Shown piece by piece: positions 16,678 to 25,759 of a stretch of 64,000 bases of DNA. Position numbers and translations under genes: made by a program. The notes below the pieces were generated by a model. The model had not been told where the DNA came from and made no database searches. It was given only the letters and a program-made list of their open reading frames with translations. Origin of the DNA: Homoserinibacter sp. YIM 151385 (GTDB lineage Bacteria; Actinomycetota; Actinomycetes; Actinomycetales; Microbacteriaceae); contig NZ_CP115175.1 of NCBI RefSeq assembly GCF_027912415.1, positions 2,418,001-2,482,000 on the forward strand, read 5' to 3'. The number at the start of each line of letters is the position of its first letter. Position 1 is the stretch's first letter.

Positions 16678-17540
16678 CCCGCACCCCGCCGTCCGCCCCG
16701 GCCCCCTCCGACCCGGCCGCTCGCGTCGTCGTCGAGGACGCGACGATCGGCTACGACCGCCGCATCATCTCCGAGCGCCTCTCGCTCGACATCCCGGACG
16801 GCTCGTTCACGGCGATCATCGGGCCGAACGGCTGCGGCAAGTCGACGCTGCTGCGCGCGGTCGCCCGCGTGCTCTCGCCCTCGCACGGGCGGGTCCTCCT
16901 CGACGGCCGGGCGATCGGCTCGTACCGTCCGAAGGAGGTGGCGCGGGAGCTCGGGCTCCTCCCGCAGTCCTCGCTCGCGCCCGACGGCATCCGCGTCGCC
17001 GACCTCGTCGCGCGGGGCCGGGCGCCGCATCAGGGGCTCCTGCAGCAGTGGCGCGAGTCGGATGAGCGCGCGGTGCGGGCGGCGCTCGCCGCGACCCGGA
17101 TGACGGAGCTCTCGGACCGCCTCGTCGACGAGCTCTCGGGAGGCCAGCGGCAGCGCGCCTGGGTGGCGATGCTGCTCGCGCAGGAGACGCCGATCATGCT
17201 GCTCGACGAGCCGACGACCTTCCTCGACATCGCCCACCAGTACGAGCTCATGGAGCTCTTCCGCACCTTCCACGACGCCGGCACCACGATCGTCGCCGTG
17301 CTCCACGACCTCGCGCAGGCCGCGCGCTACGCCGACCACCTCGTCGTGATGCGCGACGGCGACATCGTCCGCACGGGCGTCCCGGCCGAGGTCATCACGC
17401 CCGAGCTCGTCGAGGAGGTCTTCGGACTCCGCGCCCTCGTCGTACCCGATCCGGTGACGGGGACCCCCGTCGTCGTCCCGCTCGACCCGCGCGCCGCGGC
17501 GCCGCATCCGGTCGAGCCCGCACTGGAGGAACGCCGATGA
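16674..17540 (+). CDS. Siderophore ABC transporter ATP-binding protein (FepC-like)
   Basis: 288 aa. Walker A GPNGCGKST (50-58), Q-loop LPQSS near 97-101, signature LSGGQ (154-158) and Walker B MLLDEP (175-180) are all present, followed by the H-loop region VLHDLAQAARYAD. It energises the FecCD permeases. ATG 16674 overlaps the permease 2 stop by 4 nt, and its own stop overlaps the next start by 4 nt, so the operon is tightly coupled. Confidence 0.92.
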   Translation: MTRTPPSAPAPSDPAARVVVEDATIGYDRRIISERLSLDIPDGSFTAIIGPNGCGKSTLLRAVARVLSPSHGRVLLDGRAIGSYRPKEVARELGLLPQSSLAPDGIRVADLVARGRAPHQGLLQQWRESDERAVRAALAATRMTELSDRLVDELSGGQRQRAWVAMLLAQETPIMLLDEPTTFLDIAHQYELMELFRTFHDAGTTIVAVLHDLAQAARYADHLVVMRDGDIVRTGVPAEVITPELVEEVFGLRALVVPDPVTGTPVVVPLDPRAAAPHPVEPALEERR

Positions 17541-18418
17541 CCACGAGAGAGCTCCCGACCTTCACCGGTCCGAACCGGACGGGCGAGCTGCAGCTGCATT
17601 TCGTCGAGCCGCTCGAGCGCCGCGATCTTCGCGTGATCCGCGTCGAGGACGTGACGCCGCGCTATCGCCGCGTCGTGCTCGGCGGCGAGGACCTCGAGCG
17701 CGGCTACCCGCTCCCCGCCTTCGCGCCGGGGGACCATGTGAAGGCCTACTTCCCGGATCCGGCGACCGGGCGGATCACCGCCTACCGCCGGACCGGGGAG
17801 GAGGACGACTGGGAGATCGACGGCGAGGGCGAGCCGATCCGTCGCGACTACACGCCGCGCGCCTGGGACCCGGAGGCCCGCGAGCTCACCCTCGACTTCG
17901 TGCTCCACGACCACGGCATCGCGGGCCGCTGGGCGCGCGATGCGCGGCCGGGCGACCCGCTCGTCGTGATCGGGCCGCGTGCGAACTGGCTGCTGCCCGA
18001 GGACTACGCCTCGTATCTCGCGCTCGGCGACGAGACCGCGCTGCCGGCGATCTCCCGCATCCTCGAGGAGGCGCCGGAGGGCTCGCGCGTCACGGCGCTC
18101 ATCGAGGTCGAGGACGCGGCGGAGGAGCAGGATCTCGGTGCGCGCCCCGGGGACGTCGTGCACTGGGTGCATCGCGCGGGCGGCCGAGTCGCGGCGGGCG
18201 ACCAGAGCCGGCTCGAGACGGCGCTGCGCGCGCTCGAGCTGCCGGACCGAGCGCAGCTGTTCGTCTTCGCCGCGGGGGAGGCGGGGGCCATGGCGCCGAT
18301 CCGCCGTCACCTCCGGCGGGAGCTCGGGATCCCGAAGCGGCAGATCTCCGTCGACGGCTACTGGAAGCGCGGCATCGCCGACTTCGACCACCACGAGGAC
18401 GAGTCCGGGGACGACTGA
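17537..18418 (+). CDS. Siderophore-interacting protein (ferric-siderophore reductase, SIP family)
   Basis: 293 aa flavoprotein of the SIP/ViuB type. The FAD-binding domain spans about 30-145 and carries RRDYTPRAWD (the RxYTxR flavin motif), and the C-terminal NAD(P)H domain includes LALGDETALPAISRILE and the terminal GYWKRG motif characteristic of SIPs. It should release iron in the cytoplasm by reducing the imported ferric siderophore, the last step for this operon. Start overlaps the ATPase stop by 4 nt. Confidence 0.9.
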   Translation: MTTRELPTFTGPNRTGELQLHFVEPLERRDLRVIRVEDVTPRYRRVVLGGEDLERGYPLPAFAPGDHVKAYFPDPATGRITAYRRTGEEDDWEIDGEGEPIRRDYTPRAWDPEARELTLDFVLHDHGIAGRWARDARPGDPLVVIGPRANWLLPEDYASYLALGDETALPAISRILEEAPEGSRVTALIEVEDAAEEQDLGARPGDVVHWVHRAGGRVAAGDQSRLETALRALELPDRAQLFVFAAGEAGAMAPIRRHLRRELGIPKRQISVDGYWKRGIADFDHHEDESGDD

Positions 18419-18469
18419 GCTGCGGGGCGCCCGCCCCGACGCGGTGCGCGGCTCGCGTAGCGTCGGACC

Positions 18470-18784
18470 ATGGCCGAGACGGCGGATCGCGACGAGGACG
18501 AGCGCTGGATCGTCGTGGACGGCCGCCGGTGGCGGCGCACCGACCCCAGCCTCCCGGCCGAGCTCGCGACCTCGCTGCGCTCGCATCTCGGCCGCGCTCG
18601 GAACGCCGTCAAGGCGGGGCGGCGGTCGGGTGACGAGGATGCCGTCGCGGCGGCGCGGGAGCGCGTCGGGATCGCGAAGCACGGCCTCGGCGAGCGCGGG
18701 CCGCGCTGGTGGGAGCGACCCGAGGCCGAGCGCCTGGCGGACGCGAGCGCGGCGCTGACGAGGCTGGACGAGCTCGCGCCCTGA
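18470..18784 (+). CDS. Conserved hypothetical actinobacterial protein
   Basis: 104 aa, charged, probably helical and cytoplasmic. The N-terminal DERWIVVDGRRWRRTDPSLP is a conserved-looking beta segment seen in small proteins sometimes loosely labelled biopolymer-transport related; nothing in the sequence supports transport. The middle RSHLGRARNAVKAGRR is basic. TAGCGT at 18458-18463 lies 6 nt before the ATG (leaderless). Function unknown. Confidence 0.6.
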   Translation: MAETADRDEDERWIVVDGRRWRRTDPSLPAELATSLRSHLGRARNAVKAGRRSGDEDAVAAARERVGIAKHGLGERGPRWWERPEAERLADASAALTRLDELAP

Positions 18785-18862
18785 CCCGCGCGACGTGCGC
18801 CCGCAGGTCAACACGAGCTGGGAGCTCGGCCGCAGCCGGGCGATGAGGCGCACCATGGCCGC

Positions 18863-19060
18863 ATGGCCGACATCTATCTGCGCATCGCGAACGATGTCTT
18901 CACGTCCGATGCCCCCTCGGTCGAGGAGCTGAAGCGGAAGGTGGACGCCGCGCTCGACGGCGACGACCCCTGGCTGGATCTCACGGATGCGCACGGGCAG
19001 CGGGCCTCGGTGCGCATGTGCAGCGGGGTGCCGCTCTGGATCGAGTCGCGCGAGGTCTGA
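18863..19060 (+). CDS. Small conserved hypothetical protein
   Basis: 65 aa, acidic. MADIYLRIANDVF, then a helix (SVEELKRKVDAALDG), then a beta-rich end (WLDLTDAHGQRASVRM, GVPLWIESRE). This looks like a compact alpha/beta fold, but no family is recognised. Stand-alone gene upstream of the large secreted protein; the operator at 19100 begins 40 bp after its stop. Confidence 0.5.
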   Translation: MADIYLRIANDVFTSDAPSVEELKRKVDAALDGDDPWLDLTDAHGQRASVRMCSGVPLWIESREV

Positions 19061-19099
19061 GGGTCGCAGATCCCCGCGAGGGGCGGTCCGGCACGAAGG

Positions 19100-19129
19100 A
19101 TTGACAGCGCTGTCAATCTGCGCCATGCT
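19100..19129 (+). promoter_or_regulatory. LacI-type operator overlapping a promoter
   Basis: ATTGACAGCGCTGTCAAT (19100-19117) is a perfect 18-bp palindrome with the central CG typical of LacI/GalR-family sites. It contains the -35 hexamer TTGACA (19101-19106); CATGCT at 19124-19129, 17 bp downstream, is a candidate -10. Binding would block the promoter of the large secreted protein. No LacI gene is present in the window, so the regulator is encoded elsewhere. Confidence 0.8.
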
Positions 19130-19228
19130 CGACTCCAATCACCCGACGGCCGGTCTCGCGACCGGCCGGGCGCGGCCCCGCCGCGTCGCCACAGCCCGCC
19201 CGATTCCAGTGACGTGATCGAGGAACCC

Positions 19229-22200
19229 GTGACCCTGCCCCGCACCCTGAAGCCCGCCGTCCGCGCCGCCCGACGGGCATCCATCGCCCTGCTCGCCCTC
19301 GCCCTCGCGGCGCCCGCCGCGGCCGTCGTGCTCCCGGCGCCGAGCGCGGCCGCCGCGCCCGCCGCGCAGGCCGAGTACGGCGCGCCCGACGCCATCGCCG
19401 CCGACTACTACGGCGCGCTCCTGCGGCACACGCGCTGGGCGGAGACCGTGTGGGACGCGAGCGCCGGCGTCTACCGCTTCACCGACTTCAACTTCGCCGT
19501 CGTGCTCGGGAACGCCGTCCTCGTGACCCACGGCGAGTACGACGAGCAGCTCGCCGGGGTGTCGAAGGAGGTGCTGAAGCAGAAGACCGTCGCCACCATC
19601 ACGCACTACGCGGCGCTCAACCGCTTCGTGAACCCGAACGGCACCTGGGGCAAGCGGCTGTTCTGGGACTCGACCTTCCAGTCCTACTTCCTCGTCGCGG
19701 GCAGGCTCCTCTGGGACGACCTCGACGCCACGACGCGCGCGAACCTCACGACCATCGCCGCGGAGCAGTCGCGGTACACCGCCGACCTGGAGTACGGGAA
19801 GGACCCGCTCTCCGGCTCCTGGACCGCCGACTGGCCCGACGGCAAGTACGAGGGCGACACCGCGCAGGAGGAGGTCGGCGTCTACACGCAGGCGCTCGCC
19901 CCCGGTCTCGCCTGGGCGCCCCAGGACGCGGATGCCGGCCGCTGGGCCGAGCAGCTCGCCGACTGGGGTCGCAACGCGGCCGGCCAGCCGACCGCCGACC
20001 GCAACAACCCGGCCCTCGTCGCGGGCAAGCCGATCTCGAGCAACACGATGCAGAACATCCGCGACACCTACCTCGTGGAGAACCACGGCTCCTTCGGGCC
20101 CCACTACCAGTCCGACATCTGGCGCTCCGGCGGGCGCAACGCGATCCAGTTCATCGTGAACGACCAGCCGCTGCCCGAGATCCTCACCCGCCAGCCCAAC
20201 GCGGCCGAGCTGTGGGAGTCGATCAAGCTCGTCATGTCCGACCAGGGCGAGCCGTTCATGCCGATGGTCGCCGACCGCGAGTACCTCTACGGCCGCGACG
20301 TGCTGCCGATCGCGTTCCTCGGCCAGGTGCTGCGGGATCCCGACGCCGTCCGCGCCGAGGCGAACCTCGCCGCCGCGCTCGAGGACTACCAGGCGTACGC
20401 GCCGGCCGACCGGCTGACGAAGTTCTCCGGCGAGCCGAAGTACGAGCCCGAGGCGCGCGCCGAGATCGCGATCTCCTACCTCCTCCACGTCGAGGCGGCC
20501 GAGTCCGAGGCGGGCGTCGTCGAGGCGACCCCGCAGGACGACTTCTTCGCGCGTCTCAGCGGCACGCGGGACTTCGGCGCGGATGCCGGCCTCACGGTCC
20601 AGCAGAGCGAGCGCGCCTGGGCGGCGGCCTCGAGCCGCACCGGCTTCGTGAAGTTCCCGTGGGTGCCCGCGCACAACTCGTGGATGTTCGACGTCTCCGG
20701 CAACACGCCCTACCTCTACCCGCGGACGGGCGCGACGGTCGACGCCCGCAGCACCGAGCGCTACACGGCGCCGGGTGACGGCTTCGACGGCACGGCATCC
20801 CTCTTCCGGATCGGCGGCGGCCGCGTCGGGCACGTCACGCTGCCGACCGGCTCGGCGATCTACGCCTCGAGCGGCGCCGGGCGCGACGACGCCGCCCTCA
20901 CCGTCCGCAACCTCCAGATGGGCGGCTACGCCGGACTCGACGGATCGCGCACCTACACGAGCGCCGACGGCGAGACGACCGAGACGCGGCCCGCGACCCG
21001 CCCGGCCGACGCCCGCGACGCGAATGCCGCACGGATCGACGACCTCGCCTTCGCGCCGAGCTCCGCGCGCTACGTGCGCATGCAGGGCGTCCGCGGCAAC
21101 GCGAGCTTCGGGTACTCGATGTACAAGTTCCACGTCTACGGCGCCGACGCCGCCTCGACCGCCGACCTCGCGGCCGGCCGCACCGCGACCGCGTCCAGCC
21201 AGGACACCGCCGGCGGCCGCACCGCCGCGCGCGTCACCGAGGCGAGCCCGACGGCGCGCTGGGCGGTCGCGACCGGCGAGCGCACCCGCGCCGACTCCTG
21301 GATCCAGGTGGATCTCGGCTCATCGCAGACCGTCGGCGCCGTCCGCCTCGCGTGGGAGTCGAGCGCCGGCTCCCGCTACCTCATCCAGACCTCCGAGAAC
21401 GGCACGGACTGGACGACGCAGACCGCCTACGGCGCCGAGAACGCGGCCGACGCGAACGTCGCGCGCCTCGACACGGTCGAGCTGACCCCGGCCGGGCAGA
21501 CGGAGCCCGCGCCGGTCACGACGCGCTACGTGCGCATGCAGGGCGTGCAGGGCAACCCGAGCTACGGCTACTCGCTCTACCACCTGCGGGCCTTCACCCC
21601 CGGGGGCGAGGACGCCGCCCGCGGCAAGCCGGCGACGGCGTCGAGCGTCGAGTCCGCGGCCCGCGCCGCGGGCGCCGTCACCGACGGCAGCGCGACCACC
21701 CGCTGGTCGGTCGCGAACGCCGAGCGCACCCGGCCCGACTCGTGGATCCAGGTCGACCTGGGCGCGCCGACGGCGATCGCGAAGGTCCAGCTGGGCTGGG
21801 AGTCGGCCGCCGGGCGCGACTACCGCATCCAGACCTCGCTCGACGGCGAGACCTGGACGGACGCGGCGAGCTACCGCTTCACGGGCGACCAGATCCTCAG
21901 CACCGAGGGCGGCTGGCTCAACGTGGAGGGCGCGGCGGGCTTCGTGGTCCGCGGCACCGAGGCGCCGATCACCGTCTCGCGCGAGTCGCTCGACGCCCAC
22001 GCCGTGCGCCTCGCCGACGCGCCGACCGGCTCGGTCGAGCCGCTCATCGTCGAGATGGTGCCGGGGGATGCCGAGGCGACCGCGGCGCAGGCCGCGACCC
22101 CGCAGCCGCGCACCGACACCGACGGCGTCGTCGCGTCGACGCTCGACGGCTACCTCTCGGTCTTCAACCTCACGGGCGAGGACGCCCGGGTCGAGGTGCG

Positions 22201-24226
22201 GGTGCCGCACGACGGCGAGACCGCCCCGCTCTACGAGGGCACGCAGCGGCTCGACGCCGCGCGCTCGGTCGTGACGGTCGACATCCCGGCCGACACCGCG
22301 CGGGTCCTCGCGCCGCGCTTCGAGGTGCCGGTCGCGGCCCTCGCGACGACGACGGCCGGCGCGGTCGTCGCCGACGGGCGCTCGGTCGAGCTGACCTCGC
22401 CCGACGCCGGCTCCCTCGAGGTGCGGAACGTCGAGACCGGCGAGCGCCGCACCGTCGAGCTGACGGCGGGCGAGCCCGCGGCGGTGCGCATCGCGGAGGC
22501 GGGCGCCTTCCCGCTGCGCGACCGCGCGCTCCTCGCGAACACCTTCCCGGCCTCCGTGCTCCCCGAGGGCATGACCTCGCCGGCCGCCGCGGTCGACGGT
22601 GACGCGCGGACCGCGTGGACGCCCGGACCGGACGGCCGCATGGTCGTCGACCTCGGCACGGCGCGCCCCATCGGCTCCATCGCCCTCCTCTGGGCGGACG
22701 GCGAGGTGCCGGCCGCCGCCGTCTCGGTCAGCGATGACGGGCTCGCGTTCCGCGAGGTCGGCGACGCGCCGCGACGCGGCACGGGCGTCGTCGAGCCGGG
22801 CGGGACCGCGCGCTATGTCGCCGTCTCGACCTCCTGGTCGGCCGGGGATGCCGCGCTCACCTCGCTCCGCGTCCTCCAGCCCGGCGTCGTCCAGGACGTC
22901 CCCACGGGCGAGATCGAGGGCGAGCTCCCGGCCTGGCAGGTCGGCCGCCCCGCGACCGGCTCGCTCTCCGCGTCCGGCACGCCCGCGCCCGAGTTCACCG
23001 TGACGGACGGCGCGCTGCCGGCCGGGGTCGTGCTCGACGCGAGCGGCGCCATCAGCGGCACCCCCACCGAGGCGGGCCCCGCCGCCTTCACCGTCGCCGC
23101 CGACAACGGCGTCGGCGAGTCGTCGACGCGGGACTTCCAGGTCGAGGTCGCGCCGCTCGACCTCCAGGTCGTCGCGGACCCGGCCGAGCCCGACGGCGAG
23201 GCCGGCTGGTACACCCGCGACGTCGCGCTCGAGCCGCAGGCGGAGGGCGTCGAGCTCGACGACCTCGTCGAGGCGGATGTCGACGGCGCCGGCTGGGCCG
23301 CGGTGGACGGCACGGTGACGGTCGCCGGCGACGGCGAGCACGAGGTGCGGTTCCGCGCTCTCGACGAGTCGGGCGGGACGCTCGCCGAGGCGAGCTGGTC
23401 CGGTCGGATCGACTCGGCGACCCCCGTCACCGCGGGTTCCGTCGACGAGGACGCGCGGCGCGTGACGCTCCGCAGCGCCGACGCGACGAGCGGCGTCGAG
23501 CGGGTCGAGATCCGCATCGGCGACGGGGACTGGGAGCGCTACGAGGGCCCCGTGACCGTGGGCGAGGCGAAGACGGTCGTGCGGTTCCGCGGCATCGACC
23601 GCGCGGGCAACGTCGAGACGGCGGGCGAGGTCGTGGTGCCGAAGGCGGGCGTCGCGCTCATCGACACGCTGACCGCGGCGATCCCCTCGGCCGAGGCGAT
23701 CCGCTACCACGACGGCGCGTCCGTCACCGTGCGGGTCTCCGGAGCCGGCGGCACGCCGACGGGGACCGTCACGGTCGTCGCGGGCGACGTCGAGCTCGGC
23801 TCGGCCGCCCTCGTCGGCGGGCGGGCGAAGGTCGCGCTCGACCGCGCGCTCCTCCTGCCGGGCGACCAGGTGCTCGAGGTCCGGTACTCGGGGGACGCCC
23901 GCTTCGCGGCCTCGGCCGACGAGGCGCGGATCGCGGTCGCGAAGGCCGCCGTGACGCTCAAGGCGTCCTTCTCGAAGACGACCATCACCCGGTCGCAGAG
24001 CCCGAAGGTCAAGGTCGTGGCCACCTCGAGGGCGCCGATCACCGGCACGGTGTCGGTCACCGCGGGGAGCCGGACCTACAAGGCGGATGTGCGGCTGGTC
24101 GACGGGCGTGCGACGTTCACGATGCCGAAGCTCAAGGCGGGCAGCCACAAGTTCGTCGTCCGCTACTCCGGCACGGCCACGACGGCCGCCGCGAAGTCCA
24201 ACGTCATCAAGGTGCGGGTGAAGTAG
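19229..24226 (+). CDS. Large secreted multidomain carbohydrate-active protein (toroid-like domain, discoidin and Ig-like modules)
   Basis: 1,665 aa from GTG 19229, preceded by GAGGAA. A signal peptide spans about 1-45. Residues about 50-560 are a helix-rich region with Trp/Tyr-rich motifs (ENHGSFGPHYQ, AQEEVGVYTQ, DREYLYGRD), suggesting an (alpha/alpha) toroid glycosidase or lyase, not assigned to a family. Two tandem discoidin-like modules follow (about 610-880), each with a RYVRMQG...GYS...Y segment and SWIQVDLG; a third discoidin-like module lies near 1105-1215, a putative Ig domain near 1235-1300, an OmpL47-like region near 1310-1470, and two Ig-like C-terminal repeats (1488-1665). No sortase signal or anchor is seen, so it is probably released. 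Likely sugar-responsive via the LacI-type operator. Confidence 0.75.
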   Translation: MTLPRTLKPAVRAARRASIALLALALAAPAAAVVLPAPSAAAAPAAQAEYGAPDAIAADYYGALLRHTRWAETVWDASAGVYRFTDFNFAVVLGNAVLVTHGEYDEQLAGVSKEVLKQKTVATITHYAALNRFVNPNGTWGKRLFWDSTFQSYFLVAGRLLWDDLDATTRANLTTIAAEQSRYTADLEYGKDPLSGSWTADWPDGKYEGDTAQEEVGVYTQALAPGLAWAPQDADAGRWAEQLADWGRNAAGQPTADRNNPALVAGKPISSNTMQNIRDTYLVENHGSFGPHYQSDIWRSGGRNAIQFIVNDQPLPEILTRQPNAAELWESIKLVMSDQGEPFMPMVADREYLYGRDVLPIAFLGQVLRDPDAVRAEANLAAALEDYQAYAPADRLTKFSGEPKYEPEARAEIAISYLLHVEAAESEAGVVEATPQDDFFARLSGTRDFGADAGLTVQQSERAWAAASSRTGFVKFPWVPAHNSWMFDVSGNTPYLYPRTGATVDARSTERYTAPGDGFDGTASLFRIGGGRVGHVTLPTGSAIYASSGAGRDDAALTVRNLQMGGYAGLDGSRTYTSADGETTETRPATRPADARDANAARIDDLAFAPSSARYVRMQGVRGNASFGYSMYKFHVYGADAASTADLAAGRTATASSQDTAGGRTAARVTEASPTARWAVATGERTRADSWIQVDLGSSQTVGAVRLAWESSAGSRYLIQTSENGTDWTTQTAYGAENAADANVARLDTVELTPAGQTEPAPVTTRYVRMQGVQGNPSYGYSLYHLRAFTPGGEDAARGKPATASSVESAARAAGAVTDGSATTRWSVANAERTRPDSWIQVDLGAPTAIAKVQLGWESAAGRDYRIQTSLDGETWTDAASYRFTGDQILSTEGGWLNVEGAAGFVVRGTEAPITVSRESLDAHAVRLADAPTGSVEPLIVEMVPGDAEATAAQAATPQPRTDTDGVVASTLDGYLSVFNLTGEDARVEVRVPHDGETAPLYEGTQRLDAARSVVTVDIPADTARVLAPRFEVPVAALATTTAGAVVADGRSVELTSPDAGSLEVRNVETGERRTVELTAGEPAAVRIAEAGAFPLRDRALLANTFPASVLPEGMTSPAAAVDGDARTAWTPGPDGRMVVDLGTARPIGSIALLWADGEVPAAAVSVSDDGLAFREVGDAPRRGTGVVEPGGTARYVAVSTSWSAGDAALTSLRVLQPGVVQDVPTGEIEGELPAWQVGRPATGSLSASGTPAPEFTVTDGALPAGVVLDASGAISGTPTEAGPAAFTVAADNGVGESSTRDFQVEVAPLDLQVVADPAEPDGEAGWYTRDVALEPQAEGVELDDLVEADVDGAGWAAVDGTVTVAGDGEHEVRFRALDESGGTLAEASWSGRIDSATPVTAGSVDEDARRVTLRSADATSGVERVEIRIGDGDWERYEGPVTVGEAKTVVRFRGIDRAGNVETAGEVVVPKAGVALIDTLTAAIPSAEAIRYHDGASVTVRVSGAGGTPTGTVTVVAGDVELGSAALVGGRAKVALDRALLLPGDQVLEVRYSGDARFAASADEARIAVAKAAVTLKASFSKTTITRSQSPKVKVVATSRAPITGTVSVTAGSRTYKADVRLVDGRATFTMPKLKAGSHKFVVRYSGTATTAAAKSNVIKVRVK

Positions 24227-24240
24227 CCCGAGCGGGAGTC

Positions 24241-24274
24241 GGTCGGGGCGGGCGCGCAGGCGTCCGCCCCGACC
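24241..24274 (+). terminator. Hairpin after the large secreted protein gene
   Basis: GGTCGGGGCGGGCG (24241-24254) pairs with CGTCCGCCCCGACC (24261-24274), 13 Watson-Crick pairs plus one G-T, loop CGCAGG. It begins 14 nt after the stop codon. There is no U-run, which is common for terminators in high-GC actinobacteria. Confidence 0.55.
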
Positions 24275-24312
24275 GCGCGAGAGGAAGAGGAATCGAGATC
24301 GACGAGATCCGT

Positions 24313-25236
24313 GTGGCCATGGATGCGGGGCAGACCGCGGTGAAGGCGCGCGTCGCGAGCGGCGACGGCACCCGCGCCGACCTGCTCCTGCCGCCCGTCC
24401 GCACGAACCGCCCGCTCCTGGGGCAGCTCGCGGAGGCCGCGCGCGAGGCGTCCCGCCGCACCGGCGGGCGCATCGACGTGCTCGCGCTCGGCGTCAGCGG
24501 GCTCACCGAGGAGGAGGCCGACGCCGAGCGCCTGCTCGAGCTCGTCGCCGAGCTCGGCGTGCGCCGCATCCTGCTCGCGCACGACGCCACGACCTCCTAC
24601 CTCGGTGCCCTCGGCGACCGGGTCGGGGTCGTCGTCGCGGCCGGCACGGGAGCGGTGACGCTCGGCGTCGGCCGCACGCGCTCGGTGCGGGTCGACGGCT
24701 GGGGGCACCTCATCGGGGATGCCGGGAGCGGCTACTGGATCGGCCGCCGCGCGCTCGACGCGGCCATGCGGGCGCACGACGGGCGCGCCGAGCCGACCGC
24801 GCTGCTCGGGCTCCTCCGCGCGCGCTGGCCCGACCCGGAGGCCGCCTACATCGACCTCCAGTCCGATCCCGACCGCGTCCGGCGGATCGCGGCGCTCGCC
24901 GAGGAGGTCGCGGGGCTCGCCGGCTCGGATGCCGCCGCCGAGCGGGTGTGCATCGAGGCGGCGCGGGAGCTCTCCTCCTCCGCGCTCGCGGCGGCGCGGC
25001 AGATCGACCACGGCGACGGCGGGATCGCGGTCGCCGCGATCGGCAGCATCTTCCGCTCCGACGTCATCGCCGCCCACTTCGCGGCGACGCTCAGCCACGC
25101 GCGCCGGGACGTCGAGCTCGTCGACGCTCTCGGCGACGGTCTCGACGGCGCCGGGCTGCTCATCGGCCTCCCCGAGGGCCACGCGCTCCGCGGCGAGGTG
25201 CGCGAGGCGCGGCGGTCGATGGCTCGGAGCGCCTGA
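24313..25236 (+). CDS. BadF/BadG/BcrA-type ATPase, N-acetylglucosamine kinase-like
   Basis: 307 aa of the sugar kinase/ASKHA superfamily. The phosphate-1-like segment MDAGQTAVKA opens the protein, the central GVVVAAGTGAVTLG (about 110-123) matches the ATP-binding phosphate-2 loop, and GDAGSGYWIGRRALD is the hallmark of GlcNAc-kinase-like BadF members. It probably phosphorylates an amino sugar. Located directly after the secreted carbohydrate-active protein, it may act on a released sugar. GTG 24313 is one choice; ATG 24319 is also possible, and an AGAGGAAGAGGAA site lies upstream. Confidence 0.75.
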   Translation: MAMDAGQTAVKARVASGDGTRADLLLPPVRTNRPLLGQLAEAAREASRRTGGRIDVLALGVSGLTEEEADAERLLELVAELGVRRILLAHDATTSYLGALGDRVGVVVAAGTGAVTLGVGRTRSVRVDGWGHLIGDAGSGYWIGRRALDAAMRAHDGRAEPTALLGLLRARWPDPEAAYIDLQSDPDRVRRIAALAEEVAGLAGSDAAAERVCIEAARELSSSALAAARQIDHGDGGIAVAAIGSIFRSDVIAAHFAATLSHARRDVELVDALGDGLDGAGLLIGLPEGHALRGEVREARRSMARSA

Positions 25237-25239
25237 GCC

Positions 25240-25759
25240 GTGCAGAGCCTCGAGCTTCTGCTCGACGACGCGAGCGAGCGGGCGGTCCGCGAGGAGTGGG
25301 CCGCGCTCGCCGAGGCGGGGCTCTCGAGCCGGGGCGCACATCCCGGCTCCAGCAACCGGCCGCACGTGACGCTCCTGGTGGGCGCGCGGCTCCGGCTCGA
25401 GCCGGCCGTGCTCGCGGCGGAACGGCTCCCCATCTCGCTGCGGCTGGGCCCGCCCGGGCTGCTCGGCGACGGTGGAGCGGCGCCCGCTCGTGCGCCTCGT
25501 GCTGCCGTCGCCGGAGCTGACCGCGCTGCGCGAGCGGCTGGCCGCCGAGGCGGTCGCGGAGCATGCCCCGCCCGGGGTGCCCGCCGGCGGTGCGAGCTGG
25601 ACTCCGCACGTCACCCTCGCGGGGCGCCTGCGGCCCGCGCAGCTCGAGGCGGCGCGCCGGCTGTTCGCCGAGCCCGGGGAGCGGCCCGCGACGGCGACCC
25701 GGCTGCGCCACTGGGATGCAGTCGCGAAGCGCGCGACGACGCTCAGCCCAGCCGGATGA
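25240..25759 (+). pseudogene. 2'-5' RNA ligase-like 2H phosphoesterase, frameshifted
   Basis: Two adjoining frames encode the halves of one 2H-superfamily protein. The first (from GTG 25240) has the HVTL motif at residue 42 and reads to about LGPPGLLGDG. The second, one base out of phase, continues as RRPLVRLVLPSPELTALR and carries the second motif TPHVTLAGRL, ending at 25759. Removing one base near 25467-25472 would join them into about 172 aa, the usual length. The lesion separates the two His-x-Thr motifs needed for activity. It may be a real mutation or an assembly error. The 3' end overlaps the convergent transglutaminase by 17 nt. Confidence 0.65.
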
